64,000 nucleotides of DNA from Actimicrobium sp047621665 (GTDB taxonomy: Bacteria; Pseudomonadota; Gammaproteobacteria; Burkholderiales; Burkholderiaceae_D): NCBI GenBank assembly GCA_047621665.1, contig JBLHMB010000014.1, forward strand, positions 1 through 64,000, in the 5' to 3' direction. Positions within the stretch are counted from its first letter, which is position 1, and each line of letters begins with the position of its first letter. The notes under the pieces are model-generated. The model was not told where the DNA came from and did no database searches. It worked only from the letters and a program-made list of their open reading frames with translations. The position numbers and the translations under genes are program-made. Positions 46,902 through 56,026 of the stretch are shown in pieces.

Positions 46902-47663
46902 TTAGAACTGCACGCCCCTGGTCAGCGCCCCATCGACCACCAGGTTGGTGCCGGTGATGAAGCTGGCCGCCGGACTGCACAGAAACACCACTGCGTTCGC
47001 CATCTCTTGCGGGGTGCCCATGCGGCCGGTCGGGTTCAGCGCGAGTGACTCCTGAAAGAGCGCCGGATTGCCCTGCTCGATTTTTTCCCACACGCCACCG
47101 GCAAAATAGGTATTCCCGGGCGAGACCGTGTTGGCGCGAATCCCCTTGCCCGCCAGGTGATACGCCAGCCCCTGGGTGTAGTGGATGATGGCGGCCTTGA
47201 AAGCGCCATAAGGACCGGACACAAAATCAATCTCGCGTCCGGACACGCTCGACACCGCGAGGATCGCGGCATGCTTGCTTTGTTCCAGACTCGGCATGGC
47301 CGCGTCGACCAGTCGTACCGTGCCCATCATGTCGACCTGATAGCCGGTGTTCCAGGCGGCTTCGTCCTGGGCAATCGCGAGTGCGCTGACGTTGGCTACG
47401 ACGATATCGATACCGCCCATGCGCTGCGCGCTGATCGCGACCCAGGCCTTGAGGCCGTCCGCATCGGCTACATCGACCACGCTGCCAAATGCACTCGCAC
47501 CAGACGCCGAGAGCGCGGCCGTAGCCTGCGCGACTTCTTCCGGATTACGGGCGCAGAAGCAGACTTGCGCGCCTTCGGCCAGCAAGGTCTCGACGATCGC
47601 GCGACCAATGCCACGGGTACCGCCGGTGACGACGGCTCTGAGGCCTGTAAGTTGAAGATCCAT
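46902..47663 (-). CDS. SDR family oxidoreductase
   Basis: Short-chain dehydrogenase/reductase, 253 residues. The NAD(P)-binding GGTRGIGRAIVETL is at the N-terminus, the NNAG position reads IVVANVSAL, and the active site has Ser (VSSVSG) with Tyr and Lys in YGAFKAAII. C-terminal GTNLVVDGALTRGVQF is typical. It follows fmdA by 25 bp on the same strand and is probably the last gene of the urt/fmd operon. Its substrate is unknown. Confidence 0.9.
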   Translation of the reverse strand: MDLQLTGLRAVVTGGTRGIGRAIVETLLAEGAQVCFCARNPEEVAQATAALSASGASAFGSVVDVADADGLKAWVAISAQRMGGIDIVVANVSALAIAQDEAAWNTGYQVDMMGTVRLVDAAMPSLEQSKHAAILAVSSVSGREIDFVSGPYGAFKAAIIHYTQGLAYHLAGKGIRANTVSPGNTYFAGGVWEKIEQGNPALFQESLALNPTGRMGTPQEMANAVVFLCSPAASFITGTNLVVDGALTRGVQF

Positions 47664-47688
47664 GCATTTTCCTTTTCGGTGAGTTCGT

Positions 47689-48675
47689 TCAGGCGAGGTA
47701 TTTTTTGTCTATGCCGGTCGCGACCGTATATTTCGGGTCAACAAAATTGCCGAGCTTAACTTTGCCGCATTGACTGAGCATCATGTACGCATCCCAGCGA
47801 TCGAAACCGTATTCTTTTTCCAGCCACAGCACCAGCTCGAGGTAGGCAATCCGGGTCGCGTCTTCCAGCGGCCGGGCGCTGCCGATGGTCATCATCATGG
47901 ATTCGGTTTCCAGGCGAGGCCAGCTGATTTCCCAGTTCTTGATCAGCTCGACGTGGATGGTGGTGCGACTGGCGAATTCGACGGCCGTGCCACACACTTC
48001 GCCATCGCCCTGACAGGCATGGGCGTCGCCGATGAACAGCCGGCCACCGGGTGATCGTACCGGAAGGTAGGTGATGCTACCCGGACCCATATCCGGAATG
48101 TCCATGTTGCCACCGTGCGAGTCCGGCGTCAGCGAATTGATTGAATCGATTTCCGGCGACAGGCTCAACGTGCCGATGTGCGGACAATACGGCAGCGTGA
48201 TGCGCTTGCTCCAGTAGACGCCCTGCTCGTCGACATCGATTTTGCGGGTGATTTCGGGTAGCGGTTCGTTGAGCATCGCGGTGGCGCCGGTACCGGTCAG
48301 CGCGCCGAAATACGGGATCAGGCAGCAGGTACCGCGCGGGTTCGGACCGCGTGGCAACATCGATTCGATGTAGACGGCGATGACATCACCCTTCTCGGCA
48401 CCCTCGACCATGATCGGACCGCTTTGCGGATTCAGAAACGGCATCTTCAGCTTCTGGCTCGGCATGTCCTGTTCGGTCTGGATTTTGCCGTCGAAGGCGT
48501 CGCGTGTTTCGACGATGACGCGGTCACCGGGTTTGATGTGCAAGACCGGATTGGAGTAAGGACCGATAGTGTAGTGGAACTGCCCTTGCAGTTCTTCGGT
48601 CAACTCATGGGTTTTGCCCTGCTTGCCGCCAGCTACGCCGCGGGTATGCATCAGTGATTTTTTTAGCCAGTCCAT
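47689..48675 (-). CDS. fmdA: Acetamidase/formamidase FmdA
   Basis: Amidase of the FmdA/AmdA family, 328 residues, releasing ammonia from formamide or other short amides. Seen are PGDRVIVETRDAFDG, the conserved ARG-like region around PNPRGTCCLIPYFG, and the metal-binding core FIGDAHACQGDGEVCGTAVE (about residue 215-235). It lies 75 bp downstream of urtE. With the ABC transporter upstream it would use imported amide as a nitrogen source, and the AmiC/AmiR-type regulators at the other end of the operon fit this. Confidence 0.93.
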   Translation of the reverse strand: MDWLKKSLMHTRGVAGGKQGKTHELTEELQGQFHYTIGPYSNPVLHIKPGDRVIVETRDAFDGKIQTEQDMPSQKLKMPFLNPQSGPIMVEGAEKGDVIAVYIESMLPRGPNPRGTCCLIPYFGALTGTGATAMLNEPLPEITRKIDVDEQGVYWSKRITLPYCPHIGTLSLSPEIDSINSLTPDSHGGNMDIPDMGPGSITYLPVRSPGGRLFIGDAHACQGDGEVCGTAVEFASRTTIHVELIKNWEISWPRLETESMMMTIGSARPLEDATRIAYLELVLWLEKEYGFDRWDAYMMLSQCGKVKLGNFVDPKYTVATGIDKKYLA

Positions 48676-48750
48676 CAGGTTTCCAATCGTTTAAAGTTGC
48701 GTTTGAAGATGAATGCTTCATGAAGCGTGCCAGACAGTCCGGCACACCGC

Positions 48751-49455
48751 TTACACCGAGATCAGTGATCTCACGTTGTCTTTTTGCATGTCGGTACCAA
48801 GTCCGCTCGCGACCACCTGCCCCCGTACCAGTACCACGTAATCGTCTGCGACGGCTTCAGCGAAGTCGACATATTGTTCAACCAGCAGAATGGACATGCG
48901 CCCTTTCAGGGACAAAATCACGGCTTCGATTTCCTTGACAATCGAAGGCTGGATACCTTCCGTCGGTTCGTCCAGAATCAGCAGCGACGGATTGGTCAGC
49001 AGCGCCCGGCCGATCGCCAGTTGCTGTTGCTGACCACCGGAGAGATTGCCGGCGATGCGTGCGCGCATCCTTGCCAGTACCGGGAAAATATTCACCACGT
49101 CTTCTAGCGTGAAGCCGGTAGCACCCTTGCGCTTACCCTGTTCGCCAGTCATCGCACCGATCTGCAGGTTCTCCGCGACGCTCAATTCCGGAAAAATTTC
49201 GCGCCCCTGCGGCACGTAACCCAGTCCGGCCCGCGCCCGCAGATGCGGTGCCATGCGCGCGATGTTACGGCCATCGAGTTCGATACTGCCGGAACGGATT
49301 GGCGTCAATCCCATCAGGCAGCGCAGCAATGTGGACTTACCCACGCCATTGCGTCCGAGCAGCACGGTGCAGGCACCTGTCGCCACACTGAGGTCGACAT
49401 TGCGCAGCACCTGGCTGCTGCCGTAATACTGGTTGACCGCTTGCAGACTCAGCAT
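48751..49455 (-). CDS. urtE: ABC transporter ATPase UrtE (urea / short-chain amide)
   Basis: ABC ATPase, 234 residues from the ATG at 49455. Walker A is VLLGRNGVGKSTLL, the signature is GNLSGGQQQQLAIGRAL and Walker B LLILDEPTEGIQPSIV. This LivF-type subunit partners UrtD. The frame extends to 49605 into urtD, which is not used. It starts 4 bp after the end of urtD, indicating translational coupling. Confidence 0.93.
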   Translation of the reverse strand: MLSLQAVNQYYGSSQVLRNVDLSVATGACTVLLGRNGVGKSTLLRCLMGLTPIRSGSIELDGRNIARMAPHLRARAGLGYVPQGREIFPELSVAENLQIGAMTGEQGKRKGATGFTLEDVVNIFPVLARMRARIAGNLSGGQQQQLAIGRALLTNPSLLILDEPTEGIQPSIVKEIEAVILSLKGRMSILLVEQYVDFAEAVADDYVVLVRGQVVASGLGTDMQKDNVRSLISV

Positions 49456-49459
49456 GGAT

Positions 49460-50209
49460 TCATCTCCCCAAATAAACCTGCACGACACGCGGATCATTGC
49501 GTACCGTGTCCATCGATCCTTCCCGTAGTACTTGCCCTTCATGCAGCACGCTGACGAGGTCGGCGATTGCATCAACGAACGCCATGTCGTGTTCGACCAC
49601 GACAATGGCCCGGTCGGGCGAGCGCAGCCGCGCCAGCAACTCGACGGTACGGCTAGTCTCCTGATCAGTCATGCCGGCTACCGGCTCGTCGAGAAGCAAT
49701 ACCTTGGGGTCGGCTGCCAGCAGCATGCCGATTTCCAGCCATTGTTTCTGTCCGTGTGACAGTACGCCCGCGAGGTCGTTGCGGACTGATTCCAGACCAA
49801 TGGTGTCGAGTACTTCATCGATGCGATAGCGCTGGCGTCCACTGAGGCGCGATGCCAGCATGGCCAGATAACCCTGGCCGTTGCGTACCGCCAGTTCGAT
49901 GTTCTGATCCACCGGCAAGGCTTCGAAGACGCTGGGCTTCTGGAACTTGCGGCCGATACCGCAACGGGCAATGGTCGCTTCGCCGAGTGCTGCGAGGTTG
50001 AGTTTGCCATCGAGGTAGACCTCGCCGCTGGTGGGTCGGGTCTTGCCGGTGATGACATCCATCAGTGTGGTCTTGCCGGCCCCGTTGGGACCGATGATGG
50101 CGCGCGTCTCGCCATAGCGCAATTCCAGCGTCAGATTCGTGATGGCCGCAAAGCCGCCAAAATTGACGTTCAGACCGTTGATGTAAATCGCGGTGCGCTG
50201 GTCCATCAT
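49460..50209 (-). CDS. urtD: ABC transporter ATPase UrtD (urea / short-chain amide)
   Basis: LivG-type ABC ATPase, 249 residues. Walker A is IIGPNGAGKTTLMDVITG, with GVLSHGQKQWLEIGMLL (the family's SHGQ signature) and VLLLDEPVAGMTDQE as Walker B. Start is the ATG at 50209, whose ATGA overlaps the urtC stop. It forms the ATPase pair with UrtE on the cytoplasmic face of the UrtBC permease. Confidence 0.93.
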   Translation of the reverse strand: MMDQRTAIYINGLNVNFGGFAAITNLTLELRYGETRAIIGPNGAGKTTLMDVITGKTRPTSGEVYLDGKLNLAALGEATIARCGIGRKFQKPSVFEALPVDQNIELAVRNGQGYLAMLASRLSGRQRYRIDEVLDTIGLESVRNDLAGVLSHGQKQWLEIGMLLAADPKVLLLDEPVAGMTDQETSRTVELLARLRSPDRAIVVVEHDMAFVDAIADLVSVLHEGQVLREGSMDTVRNDPRVVQVYLGR

Positions 50210-51378
50210 GCGGCCTTGTCGGCGACATTGCGGCGACCTGTCAGCAGACGCACGCCACTCCACAAGCCATTACTCAGCGCCACCGTAATAAGCAATGTCA
50301 CACCCGCGAGTATGAACGGCCAGGCACTCGGTACCAGTGCGCTGAGCCAGAATTTCAAGCCATTGACCAGCACCGCGCCCAGAATCGCACCGATCAGGCT
50401 GCCGCGCCCGCCGATGGCAACCCAGACCGCGATTTCGACCGACAGCATCGGTGCGACTATGGTGGGATTGACGATGCCGACTTGCGGTACGTACAGCAGG
50501 CCGGCCAGTGCCGCCACCGCCGCTGACAGTACCCACGCAAACAGTTTGATGCGGTCGGTGCGGTAGCCCATGAAGCGCAGCCGCGCTTCATCATCGCGAA
50601 CGCCAACAAGGGTCTGGCCAAAACTGGAATCAGCGATCAGGCGCAGCACCAGAAACACGATGGCCAGGCACACGCAGGCCAGACTGGCCAATCCGACCTG
50701 CGTCCCGGTCCGGGCCAGCGGATGGCCGGCAATGCTGGTGAATCCGGTCAGGCCATTATTGCCACCGAGCCCGAGGTCATTGATAAACAGCAGCAGCATC
50801 AACGCATAGGTCAGCGCCTGGGTGATGATAGAAAAATACACGCCATTGATGCGCGAGCCAAAAGTCGACAGACCGAACAGGCCGGCGATGGCGATGGCTC
50901 CACCAATGGCCAGCGCGATGGCGACATCGAGCCGGGCAAAGGCCTGCAGCAGCGCCGGAAATTCCTTCCATCCCATGTAGAGCATGAAGTCCGGCAGCAC
51001 ACCGGTATCGGCATACGCGCCATTGAGCAGATAAAAGCCCATCGCATAGCCGCCGATGCCGAAAAATATACCGTGGCCAAGGCTGAGAATGCCGGCCAGC
51101 CCCCAGACAAAATCGAGTGCCAGCGCCAGCATCGCAAAGCACATGATCTGGCCGAGCATGTTGATGCTGAAGAGCGAGAGATGGAACACGCTGGCGCTAT
51201 CGATGGCGGTGTTGGCGATGGGCAGATAGATACCCAGAACAAGCAGCACCAGAACCAGGGCGTACTCGCCGCGGTGACGCGGCGTGCGGCCACGGGCTTG
51301 GGTCGGGCGTTTCGCCGGAGTCGGGATCCGGGACGGATTACTGGTGACGGTCATGGTCGGTTCCTTGGAGACGGGCAT
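50206..51378 (-). CDS. urtC: ABC transporter permease UrtC (urea / short-chain amide)
   Basis: LivM-type membrane permease, 390 residues with about nine to ten hydrophobic segments. Typical motifs: LDFVWGLAGILSLGHGIFFGIGGYAMG and a cytoplasmic loop with LVGVRDDEARLRFMGYRTDRIKL. ATG at 51378 overlaps the urtB stop (ATGA); an ATG at 51354 preceded by AAGGA is an alternative. Works with UrtB as the membrane channel. Confidence 0.93.
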   Translation of the reverse strand: MPVSKEPTMTVTSNPSRIPTPAKRPTQARGRTPRHRGEYALVLVLLVLGIYLPIANTAIDSASVFHLSLFSINMLGQIMCFAMLALALDFVWGLAGILSLGHGIFFGIGGYAMGFYLLNGAYADTGVLPDFMLYMGWKEFPALLQAFARLDVAIALAIGGAIAIAGLFGLSTFGSRINGVYFSIITQALTYALMLLLFINDLGLGGNNGLTGFTSIAGHPLARTGTQVGLASLACVCLAIVFLVLRLIADSSFGQTLVGVRDDEARLRFMGYRTDRIKLFAWVLSAAVAALAGLLYVPQVGIVNPTIVAPMLSVEIAVWVAIGGRGSLIGAILGAVLVNGLKFWLSALVPSAWPFILAGVTLLITVALSNGLWSGVRLLTGRRNVADKAA

Positions 51379-53033
51379 CAGACGCGGGTCTTACTGGCAA
51401 ACAGGCCTTGCGGACGGCGCTGGATGATGATGACGATGAGCAGCAGAATGGCTACCTTGGCAGCGACTGCGCCGTACAGCGGCTCGATGATCTGGTTGAT
51501 TTCACCCAGTGCCAGCGACGAAATGGCGGTACCGACCAGACTGCCTGCACCGCCGAGCACCACCACCATGAAGGCATCGATGACAAAGGAAGTCCCCATC
51601 GATGGATTGACACTGGCAATCTGGGTCAGCACCACACCGGCCAGACCCGCCAGACCGGCGCCCAGACCGAACGCCAGACGGTCAATTTTTTCGGCTGCCA
51701 CGCCGAGGCTGCGGGCGGTATCGCGGCGCTGCGTGGTGGCGCGAATAAGCAAACCGAAGCGGGTATGCCGGATCAGCAGCAACGTCGCACCAAAGATTGC
51801 CAGTGCCAGCAAGATGGCGAAGATGCGGTTGTAGGTCACAAAAAATCCGGCGAATACTTGCGTGCCACCGTTGAGGAATCCGGGCGAGATGAATTCGAGA
51901 TTTTGCGAACCGAACACCAGTTGCACCAGCTTGATGGTGGCAATGCTGACCGCCCACGTCGCCAGCAAGGTCTCGAGCGGACGGCGGTATAAAAACCGGA
52001 TCACACAGAATTCGAGCAGCATGCCGAACAGCGCGCAGACGATAAAGGCACACGGAATCGCGACAAAAATATAGGCCCCGAAAAAGGCCGGCAGATAAGC
52101 CTGCATCAACTGCTCGACAACGTACGTGGCATACGCGCCGACCATGATGAATTCGCCATGTGCCAGGTTGATCACGCCCATCAGGCCGAACACAATCGAC
52201 AGCCCGAGCGCAGTCAGCAACAGGATGCCGGCATAGCTCAGGCCACTGAACAGCACCGAGCAGATCTTGCCCAGCATGAGCCACTGGTCGATGGTGCGAA
52301 TGCCGGCGCTGGCCGCGCCGATCAGATAGGTGTCCGTCGGCGCGGCAGTGGCCAGCACGTTGGCCAGCAAGGTGCGCGAGGCCAGGCTGGGTACGCTGGC
52401 GACGATGTCGATGGCACGCCGGCGCTCGTCGATCGACGCGCTTTCCAGTCCGCGTTTGGCCATCGCCAGCGTGAGCGTCGCATGTACCTGGGCATCCTTC
52501 TCGCGTGCCAGGGCGGCGTTGATGATGTCGCTATCGAGCAGCGCATAGAACTTGTCCACCTGCGCCGCCGCCTGCTCCCGATCAGCCAGAGTGCTGCTAA
52601 ATAGATTGAGTTCGGCGGCCGCCACCGCCAGCTTGCGCCGCACGAGCATGTTCGGGACGTAAACCAGTTCGGCCGGCAGACTACTTACCGCGAGCAGCGA
52701 TACGGCATCAATTTGCTGCGCCGTGTCGGCCAGCACCGGCGTGCCCGACGGCGGACAAAGCAGTGCTGCGTTGCGGATGGCGGCAATGACCCGTTGGGCC
52801 CAGGCGCGCTCAAGCGGATTGCCTGCCACGCCATGACCGACCAACCGCGCGAGTGCCTGCGACGGACCCGCGCCGGGATCATCGGCGCAGAGGCCGGTGA
52901 TGCTGGTCAACCGCTGCTGCTGCACCGCCGGTGCGCTGATGTCCTGTGCGCGCACCATGGCCGACCAGATCAGGCACAGCAGCAGCAATGTCAGGTGGCA
53001 GGCAAGCCGGAGGACAGTTGTCCATCTTTTCAT
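51378..53033 (-). CDS. urtB: ABC transporter permease UrtB with periplasmic N-terminal domain
   Basis: LivH-type permease, 551 residues from the ATG at 53033. A signal-like stretch (LRLACHLTLLLLCLIWSAMVRAQ) precedes a soluble region of about 210 residues, which is normal in urea-type UrtB and absent from amino-acid permeases. Membrane segments and family motifs follow, including GLSIVFGLMGVINLAHGEFIMVGAYATYV and LRATTQRRDTARSLG-like cytoplasmic loop. This extra N-terminal region is evidence for the Urt class. Confidence 0.92.
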   Translation of the reverse strand: MKRWTTVLRLACHLTLLLLCLIWSAMVRAQDISAPAVQQQRLTSITGLCADDPGAGPSQALARLVGHGVAGNPLERAWAQRVIAAIRNAALLCPPSGTPVLADTAQQIDAVSLLAVSSLPAELVYVPNMLVRRKLAVAAAELNLFSSTLADREQAAAQVDKFYALLDSDIINAALAREKDAQVHATLTLAMAKRGLESASIDERRRAIDIVASVPSLASRTLLANVLATAAPTDTYLIGAASAGIRTIDQWLMLGKICSVLFSGLSYAGILLLTALGLSIVFGLMGVINLAHGEFIMVGAYATYVVEQLMQAYLPAFFGAYIFVAIPCAFIVCALFGMLLEFCVIRFLYRRPLETLLATWAVSIATIKLVQLVFGSQNLEFISPGFLNGGTQVFAGFFVTYNRIFAILLALAIFGATLLLIRHTRFGLLIRATTQRRDTARSLGVAAEKIDRLAFGLGAGLAGLAGVVLTQIASVNPSMGTSFVIDAFMVVVLGGAGSLVGTAISSLALGEINQIIEPLYGAVAAKVAILLLIVIIIQRRPQGLFASKTRV

Positions 53034-53115
53034 GATCGACCTTGTTGTATGACGAATTCGGATTAGCATTTGCCGTCATGTTCCGGTGCCGGCATGCCGG
53101 CACCGGAAGACTTCT

Positions 53116-54351
53116 TTAGCCCTTCATGAACGGGCTATACGGCACCGGTGCGACGATGTCCTTGGACTTCCAGAGAATATCGAAACCCTGCTTGGCATTG
53201 ATCGAGCCGATCATGTCGCCGCGCCACAGGTACTGGTTCTCCATGTCCATCTTCGCGGTGTAACCGGCCGGGTCGGCAATCGTCATCCCTGCCAGTGCCT
53301 TGCGTACCGGACCGGTGGCCACCGACTTGGCTTTTTGCGCGGCCTTGGCCCAGAGGTTAATGCCGAGGTAAGTCGAGACCATCGGATCGATCACCATGTC
53401 AGGCCGGTGCTTGAGTTTGTTGGCCTTGACGTAGCTGCTCCACTCCGACTTGAACTGGCGGTTCAGCGGGTTGTCAACGTTCTGGAAATAGCACCAGCAG
53501 CTCAGGTGACCCACCAGCGGTTTGGTGTCGAGACCTTCCAGATCACTGTCGACCACATCGAGTCCGAGAATCGGAATTTCGGTCGCACGCACACCCTGAT
53601 TAATAGCTTCCTTGAACATCGCCGGAATCGAATCACCGACCACGGTCAGCACCACAATCGCCTGGCCGCCCGGCAGTGCGGCGAACTCCTTGATGTCGCG
53701 CACGATGCTCTGAAAATTGGAGTGACCGAACGGCACGTACTGTTCGCGTAGCGCGGATTCAGGAATGTTTTTGGTCTTGAAATACCCCTTGAGCATCTTG
53801 TTGATCGTGCGCGGCCAGACATAGTCGCTACCGATCATGAAGAAACGTTTTGCCCCGCCACCCTGCGGGTCCATCAGGTACTCGATGGCCGGCAGCACCG
53901 AGCTGCTTGGCGGCGAATTGAGGTACACCACATTCTTCGATTGCTCTTCGCCTTCGAAATGCAGCGGATAAAACAGCAGGCTGTCGTTGGACTCAACCAC
54001 CGGCAACACCGTCTTGCGCGAGACCGAGGTCCAGCAGCCGAATGTGGCGGCCACCTTGTCGCGCAAGATCAGTTGCTTGGTCATCTGCGCATACATCGGC
54101 CAGTCCGATGCCGGGTCGACTACCACGCCTAGCAACGGCCGCCCCAGCACGCCGCCCCTGGCGTTGATCTGGTCAATCGTCATCAATGCCGTGTCCTTGA
54201 GCAGCGACTCGTTATTGGCCATCGTGCCGGACTGCGAGAACAGCAGACCGAGCTTGATCGGCTCGCCCGCCGGTGCGGCCAGCAGTGTTGAAGGTAATGT
54301 CGCAGCCACCACACCCGCGCCTGCTACGGACAAGAAATCACGTCTTTTCAT
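53116..54351 (-). CDS. urtA: Substrate-binding protein UrtA (urea / short-chain amide)
   Basis: Periplasmic binding protein of the branched-chain amino acid/amide class, 411 residues from the ATG at 54351. The signal peptide has a Tat-like start (KRRDFLSVAGAG) and likely cleavage after LLA. The ligand domain opens with IKLGLLFSQSGTMANNE and contains CWTSVSRKTVLPVVESNDSLLFYP, as in UrtA. Homologues bind urea or short amides; with fmdA and AmiC/AmiR-type genes nearby, formamide or acetamide are as likely as urea. First gene of the operon, preceded by the attenuator leader. Confidence 0.93.
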   Translation of the reverse strand: MKRRDFLSVAGAGVVAATLPSTLLAAPAGEPIKLGLLFSQSGTMANNESLLKDTALMTIDQINARGGVLGRPLLGVVVDPASDWPMYAQMTKQLILRDKVAATFGCWTSVSRKTVLPVVESNDSLLFYPLHFEGEEQSKNVVYLNSPPSSSVLPAIEYLMDPQGGGAKRFFMIGSDYVWPRTINKMLKGYFKTKNIPESALREQYVPFGHSNFQSIVRDIKEFAALPGGQAIVVLTVVGDSIPAMFKEAINQGVRATEIPILGLDVVDSDLEGLDTKPLVGHLSCWCYFQNVDNPLNRQFKSEWSSYVKANKLKHRPDMVIDPMVSTYLGINLWAKAAQKAKSVATGPVRKALAGMTIADPAGYTAKMDMENQYLWRGDMIGSINAKQGFDILWKSKDIVAPVPYSPFMKG

Positions 54352-54382
54352 TGAGGACTCCGATTGAACATGCTGATTTTCC

Positions 54383-54416
54383 AAAAAAAAAGCCCGCACC
54401 AATTGCTTGGTTGCGG
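54383..54416 (-). terminator. Intrinsic terminator in the urtA leader
   Basis: On the minus strand CCGCAACCAA pairs with TTGGTGCGG around a GCAA tetraloop (one bulged A), followed by nine T residues. It ends 32 bases before the urtA start, so it must be overridden for expression of the operon. Confidence 0.85.
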
Positions 54417-54431
54417 ACATTTTTGGCCGGT

Positions 54432-54461
54432 GTCGCTCAAGACGCCTTTGTCTTGAGCAAC
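54432..54461 (-). promoter_or_regulatory. ANTAR-type hexaloop hairpin in the urtA leader
   Basis: Minus-strand GCTCAAGAC and GTCTTGAGC form a perfect 9-bp stem (extended to 12 with a G-T pair) around the six-base loop AAAGGC. The loop has A at position 1 and G at position 4, the residues conserved in RNA targets of ANTAR antiterminators such as AmiR. It lies just before the terminator. Confidence 0.75.
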
Positions 54462-54463
54462 GA

Positions 54464-54499
54464 GGTTTTCAATTTCACTAATCGCTGAAAATTAAAACC
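54464..54499 (-). promoter_or_regulatory. 5'-terminal A/U-rich hairpin of the urtA leader
   Basis: Minus-strand GGTTTTAATTTTCA and TGAAATTGAAAACC pair over 12 of 14 positions around an 8-nt loop. It begins within a few bases of the start point predicted from the sigma-54 promoter. It may stabilise the RNA or take part in the switch. Confidence 0.5.
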
Positions 54500-54514
54500 T
54501 TCCCGATAACTAAT

Positions 54515-54529
54515 GCAAAGGTCGTGCCA
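54515..54529 (-). promoter_or_regulatory. Sigma-54 promoter of the urt/fmd operon
   Basis: Minus-strand TGGCACGACCTTTGC is an exact match to the -24/-12 consensus (TGGCAC, five bases, TTGC). The predicted start is near 54503. It places the operon under RpoN and probably an NtrC-type nitrogen signal. Confidence 0.85.
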
Positions 54530-54844
54530 CCGTCGTGACTACCACCAGTAACGCGGATTCAGGCAGGTGGTGAGGACCCGAAATCCGGACTGAATCCGGG
54601 TCCTGCGCGGGGCGTCAGCTACTATTTCAGCGCGGGTTGAAGCGGGATTGCTCGTACAAATAACACACGAGGCACCGAAGAATACCGGTGACGTTTTTGC
54701 ACTTTTTTTGTACGTATGCACACAACTGGCGCACCGTTCGCGACCCATCGTGAAGCATCAAAATCTTCTGCGTATGTCGACAGACTATGCAGTATTATAA
54801 ATTTCCAACTCTCTATGGATGCCTGAGACTGAGGCACTTTCTGC
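54530..54844. promoter_or_regulatory. Intergenic region between the urt promoter and amiC, with nested inverted repeats
   Basis: No gene supported. GGATTCAG (54555-54562) and CTGAATCC (54590-54597) are inverted, and between them GGACCCG (54574-54580) pairs with CGGGTCC (54597-54603). These could be enhancer or operator sites upstream of the sigma-54 promoter. The rest must hold the amiC promoter, which I cannot place. Confidence 0.4.
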
Positions 54845-56026
54845 ATGCTTCCAGCCCGATCCAGCCCGATTAAAATCGGGCTTCTGTATTCCGATAGCGG
54901 CCTCACTGCGGCGGCAGAACGCAGCCAGCGCGACGCCACCGTGCTGGCTGTCAGGGAACTCAACGATGCCGGCGGCGTGCTGGGCCGGGAACTCGAACTG
55001 GTGTTGCGCGACCCTGGTGGCGTGCCCGGTCGCTATGCCGCAATGGCCGAAGAATTAATTGCCGAACAGGGGATACGACTGTTCATGGGCTGCTACCTGT
55101 CGAACGCGCGCAAGGCGGTGGTGCCGGTGATGGAGCGACACAATGCGCTGCTGTTTTACGGCACGCCCTATGAAGGTTTCGAATACAGCCGCAACGTGAT
55201 CTACACGGGAGCAGCACCCAACCAGAACGCCTTGCCGATTGCCGAATACATGCTGTCGCATTTTGGCTCCCGGGTCGCGATGGTCGGCTCGGATTTTGTC
55301 TGCCCGCATGAATCCAACCGGGTCATGAATGACCTGATCAGCGAGCGCGGCGGACTCAAGGTGGCCGAGACGTATCTGCCGCTGTCGGCGACGGCTGGTA
55401 GCTATCTGGAAATCGCCCGTCGCATCAAGGCACAGGCGCCGGACTTCATTTTCTCCACCGTGGTCGGTGAAGGGATTGCTCTGTTCTACCGGGCCTTCGC
55501 CGCTGCGGGCTTCGATCCTTACGTGACACCGATTGCCAGTCACATGACCAGCGAGACGGAAGTCGCGCTGATGGGTGCCGATCTGGCCGAAGGTCACATC
55601 ACTTGCGCCACGTATTTTCAGTCCGTCGAGACAATTGAAAACCGGCGCGCCGTACGCCGTTATCAGGACCTGTTCGGCACCGATGCGGTGACCAACATGT
55701 GCTGGGAGGCGGCGTATTTCCAGACCCATCTGCTGGCGTGCGCGATCACAAAAGCCGGCAGTGACGATCCGGATCGTTTACTTGAGGTGTTGCCGGGTAT
55801 GGAGATTGCCGCACCACAGGGGATCGTGCGACTGGACGAAGTCAACCATCACGCCTACTTGCATCCGCGCATTGGCCGGGTCAATGTTCATGGTCAGTTC
55901 GATATCCTGGCCATGGCCCCGGCCCGGGTGAAGGCCGACCCTTACGTGGTGTCGCACGTCCCGCCACAGTGGGCTTCCGGTACGCCACATTCCGATGCGA
56001 TATTAATTTCTACCGGAGCGCACTAA
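54845..56026 (+). CDS. amiC: AmiC-like amide-sensing regulator (UrtA-type binding protein without signal peptide)
   Basis: Periplasmic-binding-protein fold, 393 residues, but with no signal peptide: it starts MLPARSSPIKIGLLYSDSG, so it stays in the cytoplasm, as AmiC does. Ligand-domain motifs include LFMGCYLSNARKAVVPVMER and YGTPYEGFEYSRN. AmiC binds short amides and controls the antiterminator AmiR; the next gene is such a protein and overlaps it (TAATG). Divergent from the operon it should control. Sequence similarity to UrtA nearby suggests the pair sense the transported ligand. Confidence 0.9.
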   Translation: MLPARSSPIKIGLLYSDSGLTAAAERSQRDATVLAVRELNDAGGVLGRELELVLRDPGGVPGRYAAMAEELIAEQGIRLFMGCYLSNARKAVVPVMERHNALLFYGTPYEGFEYSRNVIYTGAAPNQNALPIAEYMLSHFGSRVAMVGSDFVCPHESNRVMNDLISERGGLKVAETYLPLSATAGSYLEIARRIKAQAPDFIFSTVVGEGIALFYRAFAAAGFDPYVTPIASHMTSETEVALMGADLAEGHITCATYFQSVETIENRRAVRRYQDLFGTDAVTNMCWEAAYFQTHLLACAITKAGSDDPDRLLEVLPGMEIAAPQGIVRLDEVNHHAYLHPRIGRVNVHGQFDILAMAPARVKADPYVVSHVPPQWASGTPHSDAILISTGAH

